A DNA stretch of 64,000 bases from Aplectana chamaeleonis (Eukaryota > Nematoda > Chromadorea > Rhabditida > Cosmocercidae), in assembly GCA_029168955.1 (NCBI GenBank), contig JAPDOI010000195.1, positions 310,001-374,000 on the forward strand, given 5' to 3'. Of this stretch, positions 36,301 to 48,300 are shown piece after piece. How positions within the stretch are numbered: the stretch's first letter is position 1; each line of letters opens with the position of its first letter. The notes beneath the pieces were generated by a model. That model worked only from the letters and a program-made list of their open reading frames with translations. It had not been told where the DNA came from and did no database searches. A program made the translations under genes and the position numbers.

Positions 36301-39300
36301 ACTTTCATTGTGTCATTTAAAGGCAGTGTTCACAATGATTTCAGCCCCGAGTTCTTCACATAAGACAATGCGTTGGCCTTCAAGTGTTACCAAAATTACG
36401 AAGAAACGGCGAGAAACGAATTAAAACGTCGTATTTCAGTGACATTATTCTATAGCAGGGACTAGTTGTCCGGTTGGATGAACATGTTTATGGTGGTTGT
36501 CACCGGTGGAAAATGGGGTGAATCGAAGATGGAAGAATATTTTACGCAAGGCAGTATTAGTTAGTGGCCTAAGGGAAGAACGGAGCACTATAAAGTAGAG
36601 AATTGCAAAGGACGGATTCACAGAAGATTTCATGGTCACAACAAACAGTTTCTGTGATACTTAGGAGGCGGGATGATACTTAAGGATTTCGTGTGCTTCC
36701 AGTGCGTTTTTCTCGATTTCTACGTCATTTTAGCCCAATCCGGGGGCCACTAAATCAATATAGCGAATAATCTCAAAATTGAAGATTATCGTGAACACTG
36801 TCTTTAAGTTACATGTAACATATCGGGAGCGCATTGCACGCGGTTTCCTCTCGATATGTTGCATGCAACTTTAGTGACTTGAGAAAAGTCGCAAGCAACT
36901 TACATCAGCTTAACTATGTTACAAATATCTTGTTTTCGATATCTGAGAGGATACTGCGTACAGTGTCCTTCCGATATGTTACATGTAACTTAAATGGGCT
37001 GCCGAGATGTCGTACGTTCGCGCCGTGGCAGTGTGGAGGAAAGAAGATCGCCTCCGTGCAAACCGACGTCAACCCCTCCGAGAAAAGGGTTTTTGTCATG
37101 GGAGCGGTGCTGGTCGGCCGCAGCTCTCCTGAGGATTTTACTACAGAGGGCCGGCGTCGAGAGGAATCCAGGTCCAGAGCAGAAGTATCCATGTGCCACC
37201 TGCAGCAAGGATGTTACCTGGCATAAAACAAGTCTCCAGTGCTTCGGATGCCAAAGGTGGGTGCACTTCTCCTGTTCGGGCCTCAGTTCTGTGAGGCATC
37301 ATGACTCATCCTTTCGTTGTGTTATATGCTCTGCCCCCAGCAACTCTGATTCCTCAATTACCAATCGCCCCCTCTCCGTTGTTCACATTAATCTCAACGG
37401 CCTTCGCAGCAAGTTATCTGAACTCTCTCTATTCGCAAGTTCTCATCACCCGGATGTTATCATGGTTCAAGAAACCAAGCTCTCTCCATCTACCACTTAT
37501 CCCCAACCTAACATTCCGGGCTACACAGCCTATCACATGCCAAGGTCTGCTCTTGGGGGCGGAGTGTCTACTTTTGTGCAATCTGCCTTACCTTCTCATA
37601 TTATTCCCAATACTCCTAAGGACGGTACTCTTGAGTACGTTCCTGTCCACCTCCCCCTCAAAACCCCTTTATCTCTATTTAACGTCTATATCCCCCCTGT
37701 AACATCTTGCCCCCCGTCTTATAATCCTATACCTCTCCTTAAGCAGTTGCACGACTGCTCACTCTCTCCCTCAGCTGTCTTTGCGGGTGACTTCAATGCT
37801 CACACGTTCTGTTCTGCTCTTGACTCTGACGCCAGAGAGGAAGATGTCGAAGAATGGGCTGAGGAGTGTGACCTGGTTATCCTCAATGATGACCAGCCCA
37901 CTCGTCTCCCTGCCAACGGCCGAGCTTCTAGCCCAGATATCTCTCTTGTGTCATCCAATCTCTCTAATGCTTGCACGTGGTCCACATCCACAACTCTCTG
38001 CAGTGATTACATTCCTGTCCTTGTTTATATTGATCTCTCTGACTCTCTTGCCCCTTACTCGGGTTTTCGTCATCATACTTATCTTGATTTAAGCCTAGCA
38101 GACTGGACCCTGTTCAGAGATGTTGCACTTCGCCATGCGGTCGACTACCCATGGAATGGTGATGTGCATCAGAAAGAGCGCCATCTAGCAAGTGCCATCC
38201 GCAAGGCCATGAAAGCAGCAATTGCTGAGGGTCGTGTCAAGACTTTTTCTCCAAATGTCAGCAGGGAAATACTGCAGAAGATAAGAACCAGAGATGAGAA
38301 GAGAGCCGCAGGCCATCTAGACCCGGACATAGCTGTGCTGGATAATGAGATCAAGCAGGATCTGGATAAGAACAAGAAGGAATGCTGAGAGAAATTCACT
38401 GAAAAGCTGAATTTCAAGGCTGACGGAACCACGACGTGGAAAGTGTTGAGGAAAATTTCCGGCAAGTCCGCTCCCTCCATGAGCTCCGATATTGAGTTCG
38501 AGGAGAACGTCTTCAAATCAGGGAAAGCGGCTGCTTATGCGCTCGGCAAGAACTTCTTCATCACACGTGCCAAGCGAGGCGTGCAAAACAGAGTCACGGT
38601 TAGAGAACTGAGCCGGTTGCCGCTCTTGAACGCTTCTGAGGCCTTTACTCTCACGCAAGTAGAGAAGGCTATCAAAGTAATGCGGAATTCCAAGGCTATC
38701 GGACCTGACGGTATCTCCCCAGCCATCCTGAAGAAGCTTCCCATGGAACTTCTACCGATGCTTGCAGATATCATTAACACTTCTTTCCGGACCTGCATTC
38801 TACCCCAAGCTTGGAAGACCGCTAATGTGATACCGTTGCCAAAGCCAGGCAAGTCCCATAGTACGGCAAAAGGCTTTCGACCTATTAGCCTTTTATCTCC
38901 CGTTGCCAAATTAGCTGAAAAGTTGATCGTGAGGGACCTGGCTGAGCAAAATGAGCGACAGCAGCATCAGCATGGGTTCGGGAAACTTCACTCTACTACT
39001 ACTGCTCTATTGGAGATCGTGAGCTTTGCGGTCGACGGATTCAACATGAGAAAGCCCCTAAGAACGGTGGCCGTCGCCCTCGACCTGACCAAAGCGTTTG
39101 ACTCTGTTAACTTGGGACTGCTGTCCGACAAACTGCTGAAGTCCTCGCTGCCATCCTGGCAGAAGCGATGGATTGCAGCGTTTACCAAAGGCCGCCGGGC
39201 TAAGGTTCAATTCCAGAATCACGTATCCGATAGCATTCCAATCGCAGCTGGTGTTCCGCAAGGCGGAGTGTTGTCCCCTGCCCTATTCAGCCTGTATCTT

Positions 39301-42300
39301 GAGGATCTTCCCGAGCCACCACAGGATATAAATATTGTTTTGTACGCCGACGACATCACCATCATGTGCTAGGACCGTGACCTGCAAGTAGCCGCTAACA
39401 AGATCAGCGCCTATCTCGTCGAGTTGAAGCTTTTCCTCGATAATATGATGCTCACAGTCTCTGCTGCAAAGTCTTCTGTATCAGTGTTCACAACAAGCAC
39501 CAAGGAACACAGTGCCCACCCAGATGTCAGATGGGATGGTAATCGTTTGCCAGTAGTAAGATTCCCTAAGCTGCTTGGTCTTATACTCGATCCGTCACTG
39601 AAGTTCCACAAAAACGCGGAACAGAAACAGACAGTCGTCAAGGCAAAGCTTAATATTCTGAGAGCTCTCGGAGGAACATCATGGGGAAGCAGCCGGGAGA
39701 CTATACAGAGAACCTACAGAGCAATACTTCAGCCGGCTCTGGAATATGCGGCACCAGTGTGGCAGCACCTGGTGTCAGACAGCTCCTGGAATTAGCTGCA
39801 GCGTATACAGAATGCTGCGCTTAGAATCGCTACCGGTTGTGCAAGGAGCTCTCCAATAGAACATCTTCACGCGGAGGCCTGCATATTGCCAGTTAAGGAG
39901 CATTGTGAACTCCAGGCACAGCAGATGTATATTAATGTTCTGAGACAGCCAAATCATCCGGCAAAGAGAATTATGAAGCCCATTAGAGAGAGGTCGATTA
40001 GGACGCCGTTCGCAGATGCTCCTCGTAAAGTTGATGTACAGAGATGGGCCGACTCCAACATGGAAAGGCTTCGTCTTCTGCGCGAGGAGCACACCCAGTT
40101 TGTTCGAGGATATCTGGAGAAGGCGGCTGTGAACCCTATTTTAGGAGCAGTGCCGCCTCGGGTTTGCGAGACCGAGTCTCAACTCGGCCGGCAAGCCAGA
40201 TGTGCTCTCGCCTCGCTGCGCTGTGGTCACTCTATTCTGCTAATGTCTTACGCCAACAAGATCGACAGCAGCCGACCAGACGCATGCCCGGACTGTGGTG
40301 CTCCCGGACACGGCACGGCGCACTTGTTGATGTGCCCGAAGAGACCCACCTCCTTAACAACAATGGACCTCTGGACGAATCCTGTGAAGGCCGCCCAGTT
40401 CCTCAAGCTATGACAAAAACCACTTTGAGGCTGCAGAAGAAGAAGAAGAAGGACTTAAATGGCACAATATTAGTAGCAAGTAACTTAAATTTCGAGAAAT
40501 TGTTTCCAAGGGGGATGTACGACTCACTCGCGGGTTCAGGCTTACGACTGGCGTTGCTGTTGGTTCAATCACTCAAGTTTGAGGTACTCGACCCCACACC
40601 AGCGGGAAGGCCCCGCGCAGCATTGTTTGCGTAGTGTGTGGTCTCGGACGGGCTCCCTGCTTCGCGTGTCGCCTGCGTCACGTGATGGCTACTCATAGTG
40701 AAATATGAATGTAAGTTACATGTAACATAAGTGTAACTTACATGCTATATGAATTTAAGTTACATGCAATATAAATGTATGTTACACGTAATATAAATGT
40801 AAGTTGCTTGAGACATTCAAGTTAGTTACATTTATATTACAAGTAACTTGTTTTCATTTTTCTGAGCGGTGGACAGCGGTTGTCTGCAACTGTGAATCAT
40901 CAGACTCTTTCGTTTACTGTTTGCAAAAGATGATGAGTTGATTGCAAAACGCTTGGCTGCGGGCGAGATTGAACCAACATATTCCCTTCTCCGGGGAGCG
41001 CCTTATCGCACTGCACCACAAAATCCCAGCGCAGCTCTAACTCGGCTGCTCAGTAAATCTTCACCAAAATCTTCAGTCTACTGTTCTCCTTCCATTTTTC
41101 CTTCAAACTGGTGGAGGAACTGACCGCATTGAGACAAGGAACGCTTGGTTTTCGTCCGGATTCCATAAGAGATATAACACTTTGCTTCCGATCACAGTCC
41201 AAGACAGATATGACACTCGATTTCCGTTGAGAATATGTCTGAGCCGGACTGACGACGTTGAGGGATGGGACAGCTACTTTGACTTCAGAATCCACTTGAG
41301 ATATGCTGCGTCCACTGAATGCCGTAAAAGACGGAACACTCGTTTTTCTATCAGAATCGATGAGAAGTGATAGACTTTGTTTTCGCTCAGGATCTGTCAG
41401 TGAAAGGCTGTCGAAAGAGCTCTCCATCACTGTACTGAGGCTGTTGTCCTCTGACTGCTGATCTGAAATGTCTTTTGATGTTTTAGGATGAAGAGGAATG
41501 GAATTAGATGGCATACTTTTCCGTTGTTGAGGATTTTTCGGAGGTTTCGCCTTTTTGGCCTTGATCACAATTTTATACTTGAGGTCGTGTGGTGATGGCA
41601 ACAACTGATCTTCTTCTAGCTGAAACCATATGACTTCGACGAACGTAGTGGGAATTCGTTTCGATTATTCCAACACTAAAAATATGTAGCAGCAACGTAA
41701 GATTTATAGACCAACTGGATGACTGTCTAGAGGATCGACGAGCAGCTTCGATCCAAATGTTTCGCGGAAGATCTGCACCATCTGTTTCTGTCGTTGTTGG
41801 CTGAGATGGTTCTCGATCGATAAGAGGACGGGATACGGTGAAGTTTTGAACGCACATTCATCGATAGCCTGACACACATCCTAAAATAGTATCGATGGTG
41901 GAGATGTAAAAACGAGACGAGGGTGGGATTGGAAATGCAAAATATGGGCCCCAATTTCGAATTTCTCAGGCGCTCTTGAAAGACTCGGAACTGCTTCAAA
42001 ACGGGAAGAAGGGATTTCAGTAACTGAATGAAAGCTAACCGCTTCGCCCACGAAATATTCTAGCTATAACACGTTGTCTGAGAAATCAGGTTGCAAGCGA
42101 CCGCCTCAAAGATTCAGATCTGTCTTACTCTAAATGGTGACGAAACCGCGTGTGTTCAATCCCGATATCAAGCTCGTTGTGAGCATTTCGTTGCCGTTTT
42201 TCATTCGTCTACTTATTTCTCTTTGTTGTTTGACGCTCGTCTGTCAGAATTATACCCGTCTGTCAATTCAGCAATTCAATCTCGTTCTGGGGTGATATGC

Positions 42301-45300
42301 ATGAATAAAGCGGATGGGGTAGGGACACGCAACGTCGTGCGCACGCGTCACGAACTGAATTGATATCGCGACCCAAGCCTGAGGTGCTGCGCTCTATGAT
42401 CTTCGGTGCCGAATTGTCTGAGAGTTTTAGCCGAGAAATAGCCCACCAGGTTCCGCTGTGGCTGCTGGTGGGCTAGTTCTCGGTTATTTCTCGGCTATTT
42501 TACGGCTTTTCACAAAATAGCCGAGAATCAGCCGAGAAATAACCGAGAAATAAGGAGAAGTAGCACACCGACGGCCGTCGCCTGCTCGCTGAGCCGTCAT
42601 CCTGAGCCGCCTGCGGTTGGGCGGGACCTCCAGAAGCTGAGCGAGGCCCAAGTACCTCAAACTTTGGTGACCGACGGAGGTGTTGAAAGCTGAATGATGC
42701 CTCTGGAATGCACGGTCCCTGGAGAGCATTTTTTCTCGGCTATTTCTCGGCGAGAATTATTTGGCGGCAGCAAGCTATGTCCCCGCTATTTCTCGGCTAA
42801 TATGCAGAAAGCAGCCATTTCGCGGATATTTTTCGGCCAAAACTCTCGACGTTCATGCATGTTACCCTGGTCATTTTGACCATAACACGAGCTCCTTATC
42901 CAGTCCAGAGTGCGTAAGGTAACAAGAAACGCGTAGGGTCCCATATAGAAAACCTTTTACTATACGAACCAACAAATTTCAAGCCGGCTGCGCCTATTTT
43001 GGCTTTTGATTGGTTTTGAGCTCTCCGCATCACCCCATCACATCTTCTGGTCATTCTTATAATTTTGAGACGATCGGTTTGAATGTCCATCATAAGACCT
43101 CCAAAAGAGCTAGCCGATGGACTGAGTCCCACCCTGACGATACGGGCATGTGAATCGAATCCACACCGCGGGTGTGGCTAAGGAGCAGTTCGGCTGGTAA
43201 ACACGACGCGCACGACGATAAAACGCTGTGAGCGCTCATCGTCCCTGGGGCGCGTTGGCCGAGAGCACTCAAAAAAAGTGTTGTTGTTCCATTTTAGCCG
43301 TTCCCCTTTATCGTTTTTTTTTTGCATTTTGTTCATATAGGATGATGTGTCAGACGTAGGGTCGGCGTCGGAATCAATATCATCATCTCCCATTCCGCTC
43401 CAAGAAGCAAACAAAAAGAATTCTAAAAAAACTTGTATAAAAAGTGCGAATTCCACTGAAACGGTGGTATGAGAGGCATCGCGTCTAAAAAGCACATTAT
43501 AAACAAAAAATACGACTAAAATGCAAAAAGTGATAAAGAGGGACGGCTACAATGGGACAACGACTACTTTTTTCGGAGGTCCTCTAATAACGCGCCCCAA
43601 GGACGATGAGCGCGTACAGCGTTTTTCCGTCGCGTGTGCTAGCCGAACTGCTCCTTAGGCGGCGTTCAGAGTTTTTGCGGCGCGATGCGATGACACATGT
43701 CAGCGCGACGCGAAAATCGCGTCGCGCTGAAATCAAGGTGTGAACGGCGCGCGAACGCTTGGCGACAACGCGCAATTGCGTAATTTCCGCAATTTTCCGT
43801 ACCCAAGCAAAACTAATCAATATTCGATCCTGTTCTGTCTATTTAAGTGTAATGTACCTTTTTTCATCTTTTATCTCTATTATTATGGCACATTTTCGTT
43901 TTCGTTGCGACAACTTGCTTCTTTAAAGGCACAGTACACCCTCAGATATGAATTTTGAGATTTTGATGTAATTGTGTAGAGGACCCTTCCTGTATAACAC
44001 TTGCCAACTGTGAGACCTCAATTCTTCCAAATAAGCGAGATATAAGCAACCACCACAGGCCCGACCCCCTTCGCTCACCACCACAGGCCCGACCCCCTAC
44101 CAGATTTCCGAACTCGATAGCGGCTCGATGGATGGATGGATTCCAACAAGTCATCGTTCTTCAGTCCATTGCCGGACTATCTCCATATCCTGGCTCACTC
44201 TCGCGCAACGATTGCGAATGAAGAGAAATACAGGCCTGAGACAACTCGTCCACCAATTTTTCAGCCTCCAAATTCAGGCATCTTTGAGGAGCCATATCTC
44301 TGTTCAAAGGGGGTCTCGGACGTTTTCAGAGATACCACTGTGATCAGCGTATGACTTTCTACAAGACTAGCATGAAATCTGAAAATTGATTTTTTGGGTG
44401 TCCTGTGCCTTTAATGACGAAACAATCAAAACGACATCGGGAGCAAATGATGCTCAGAATTTTTTTTGGAGTTGATAGTACAGAATAGGGATGTTTCGGT
44501 TAAATGAAACCGAATTATGCTTGTGTCGTTTGTAAACCGTAAAAAAACTTTATAAGTCGTCAACCCTTTGAAACCATCACCCTAATCACACTGTCTTTAA
44601 ACATGCAGACAAAGTTGTTTGCAGTATGATCTGCGAACAATACAATAACCCATGACAATTTCAATCAACCTAGTTTTTGAGAATTCTTGAGAAAATTAAA
44701 AACGCCCCTTGAGTCCCCGATGATGGAAGAAAAAATGATGACAATCGCTCCGCGACCACCGCGTCGCGTTGCATTGCAATTAGCGATTATAATTTGCGCG
44801 TCAAATTCGATGCAGCGCGCCTCTTCACTGTGAACACCTAGCGACGACGCGACGCGACGTCGCTTGATCGATACGTAGGCTAATCATACGTCGCGTCGCG
44901 CCGCGAATGAACCCTAGGCGCCGCCTTAGCCACACCCGCGGTGTGGATTCGATCCACATGCCGACGATACGAACCAGAAACGTGGGAATTCGGGAGCAGA
45001 AAGTGCACCTAATCAGTCCGTCCGCGCCCGCCCGCCGCCAACCCGGTCGATATTGATCTTCTTCACGCAAATCAGGTTCCCACGACTGAGATGCAGTTGA
45101 CTAGGACATTATTCTTTGCTCGTCTGATATTCCTACTGATCAATTCGCAAGTCCAAAAAATGCTTTTGCGGCGACCAATCAACACGCGCGCCGACCGCGT
45201 GTGAGGCAAGCTGATTCGTACAGACTTTACACGAGTTGATCCAGACCATGACACCTCCATAACACCGAAAACATATTTGTGGAAGTATATCGGTTCATTC

Positions 45301-48300
45301 TGGAATTCTTGCACACAGCGAGATTAGCCGAAGTGTTATGAACTCACTTTGAGTGGCACTTCATTCATTCGCATTACTGCAGATGGTCCATGTGTGATCA
45401 CTGGTCCTTCGGAACCGTCCCAGCAGTCCAATTCAACGCATCTGCACCCTGACAGAAGGACCTACACAGAATCAGTAGATTGTAAAAGGGAATTAAGCTG
45501 GAGGGAGGGTGTGTATTGTATATGGCACACCTGTCTGTAAATCTCTACATCTGCTACTGCCTCCTTATGACTGGACGATGGGAACAGCTGAGCCCCTTTG
45601 ACTTGTAAGCCTAAAAACTTTCAACTAAATTAAGATGTAGCGGGCAAGATAAAAATCATCTCAGCGGCTTAAAAGGCAGTGTTCACGATAATCTTCAATT
45701 TTGAGATTAATCGCTAAATCGATTGTTTGGCCCCCGGGTAGGAGTTAAATGACGGAGAAATCAAGGAAAATGCACCAAAAGATCCCGAAATCCTTCACTC
45801 TCATCCCACCTCTTTACTCTCACAGGAACTGATCGTTGGGACAATGAAATCCTTTGTTGATCCGTCTTTTGTAATTCTCTACTCTCTGTGGCTCCGCTCC
45901 TTGCTTCGGACCATAACTAATACTGTTTTGCCTGAAATATTCATCCATTTTCGATTAGGCCCATTTTTCACCGGTGACAACCACCGTGAACATGTTCATC
46001 CAGTCGGACAACTAGTCCAGGCCAGGGATTAATGTCACTGAAATACGACGTTTTAGTGCGTTTTTCGCCCTTTCTTCGTAATTTTGGTAACACTTGGTGG
46101 CCAACGCATTGTTACAAGTAGAAAACTCGGGAACGAGAATCATCGTGAACACTGCCTTTAAGAAAGAGGGATAATACTGTCATAAAATACCTGTGAAGGC
46201 TTTAACCAAAAAAACCAAAGTTCCATTGATGTATAGAGAAACGGTAACATAGCAGGTCCACAACTCAAGAATAGGCTGATTGGGAGCAAAAAAGCATTGA
46301 TTTAGGAGAATTTAGGGGAAAACTTCGCAGTGGAGGAACTATTGGCAACCAAATTACTGCGGCTGGATACTTCTATACTATAAAAAGGCTTCCATCATCA
46401 GCGCTTCTTCAGCTATTGGGGAATTTTCGGGCTCGCTTTACTTTAGATTTCCTTGCTTGCGACCTATTCACGATCACGCCTGATTTCGAATGAATTCACA
46501 TTTTGACCGCGTGAAACATTGCATCCAAACAATTGTACCAACTGTGGGAGCGCTTCTCTGAGAGAATCCCCCGCGATCGTTCACGGATAGAATCCCCTCG
46601 GTTTCTGGTAGGGGCCGAGAGGATACTAGCATGGGGCTATCGCGTAACGATCGCGAGATTCTGCCAGTCTCAAACCGAGAGCGTACCGCGTTCGTTCATC
46701 GATGCTCCCACAATGCTCTATAGCGGAGTCGCGAGGAATCGAGCCTGGGCCTATCATGGAACGATCGCGAGATTCTACCAGCTTCAACTTGAAAGCAAAT
46801 CGTGTCTATAAATTGATGTATTCTGGTTGTTACATCGCGGAACCGCGATGAACCGAGCCCGAAACTATCGCGGGACGGTCGCGAGATCCTGCCAGTCTCC
46901 ACCCCTGATCGTACCGCATCCATCCCCTCTCGATGTTTCACCCAAGCGAGTGTTGCCTATCTGGTCAGCACGAAGCTATAAGGAATTTCCCTTGCCGTAT
47001 TCCGTCCTGCTTTACAAATCTGCGTATCATGAGAACGCGGAACCGGGGGGAAACGATCACGGTACCATCCCGGATCGCGAGTGCACCACGGTACTAGCGC
47101 GGTAAACCTCTCAACGATCGCGGTAGCATCACGGTACGAGAACGAGAATACCAACGGATGAGTCAATTGGGTAACTATCGCGAAACGAACGCGGATCGCG
47201 GGACTAGGGGGAGACGAACACGGTTCTATCGCGAATCACGGGAGCATCACGGTACTAGCGCGAAAGATTCTCTCAGAGTAGGGTGAAATGCAATGCTACG
47301 AAAAATTCAGTCTCTAGAGTTCCCGTATTCAAATTAGTCTAGTGAATGGACGGGCTCCGACCCTAGTTCGAAACCCCGTTGGCCGGCGATGCCGCCAGCG
47401 CCGCACGGCCAGCCGCAGTGATCGTCCCTGGTCCATTCACTAGACTAAATCTGATAAGGAGACCATACGTATCTGGTTTTCATCGTCTGGATCAGAGAAC
47501 CCTCACAGCTTTTGCTCCAGTTACTTTTTGCGGAGAAATACCTTTCTAAGGAAGTATTCGTCAGCGATGTTACACCAGGCTCAAAGGCACTGTTCGCGAT
47601 AGAAATCGCTTTTCTGTTTTTTCGCCTATCTTGGAACCGGTCCCATTCTGATTCCAATGTTGCTTCTGGAATCGTACAAGACCTTCCGGTAATGGAGTTG
47701 AGGTCCCCCAAAAGTTGAGCTGTGGAAGCATGGAGGACGAGTTGTCCGAGGCTTGTAAGTTCCGTCTTTTGCAGCCAATGTATGCGAGCTGACCTGAGTA
47801 AAGAGAGAAGTTGAGAATGAAGGGAAGAACGGGGCTTTTGATCGGAAACCATCGCTCAACTCACGATTTCGAGTGTTCCTTTGTTCACGTCGAGGGGCGG
47901 AAAGGGGCGGGACTTGCCCACAGCGGCGGGGTTTGCCCACTTTTCTAAGCCGTTTTGCGGCTCCTGGGTAGCTTTTCATCCAATTTTCGACGCTGTTCTG
48001 CTTCTGAGAGCCACGAAAATCGTTTGCCATGGAAAAATCGGGGATGAAGTTTATCGTGAACAGTGCCTTTAAGGGCGCATCGGGGTATATGTACACCACA
48101 CACTCCAAGAAACTCGGGTATGCCACATCTAACGACCTCCATACTCTACCAGCGTGTAAACCATTGTTAATTTTCTCGCGCCAGTCAACTAAATCAGCTG
48201 GCAGACTAAAATACCGCTGCTATCCAAGGGAAAAAAGGGACGAAGTTGTCAAAGTGAGCAACTAAAGCGTATTGTGGCTCGATGCTAACTCAGAGAAGTC

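Larger units (their letters stand above)
36208..40867. mobile_element. GTTACATGTAAC-word element interrupted twice
   Basis: The left end CCCAGAAAAATAAAAACAAG (36211) and right end CTTGTTTTCATTTTTCTGAG (about 40866) resemble the 17.2-kb copy. Its own sequence is 36208-36320, 36804-36997 and 40453-40867, about 700 bp. A TTAA MITE and a CR1/Jockey-group retrotransposon are inserted in it. The GC-rich core with GAGGTACTCGACCC is at 40484-40680, inverted relative to 17.5 kb. Confidence 0.75.
43135..44975. mobile_element. Outer foldback with exon-like loop
   Basis: The left arm 43135-43255 (CATGTGAATCGAATCCACAC, GTGTGGCTAAGGAGCAGTTC, GCGCTCATCGTCCC) is mirrored by 43590-43657 plus 44929-44975. Its right arm is split by a TTA-flanked element. 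The loop (43256-43590) holds a reverse-strand open frame with [20 protein letters not shown]. Confidence 0.65.

Noticed and set aside
37301..38092. Two overlapping + strand frames inside the retrotransposon endonuclease
   Set aside because: Shadow frames of the real ORF2 reading frame.
44929..44960. tRNA T-arm-like GTGGATTCGATCCAC
   Set aside because: Part of the foldback arm at 43.1-45.0 kb and mirrored at the other arm; no cloverleaf.
47334..47447. Possible tRNA gene (TTCGAAACCCC box)
   Set aside because: The B-box-like word is self-complementary and sits in a MITE with 18-bp inverted ends; no acceptor stem or A box fits.
48250..48290. SSHNT in a reverse-strand frame as the missing PLC exon
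   Set aside because: Only five residues match, a stop follows almost at once and no splice sites fit; probably chance after a directed search.
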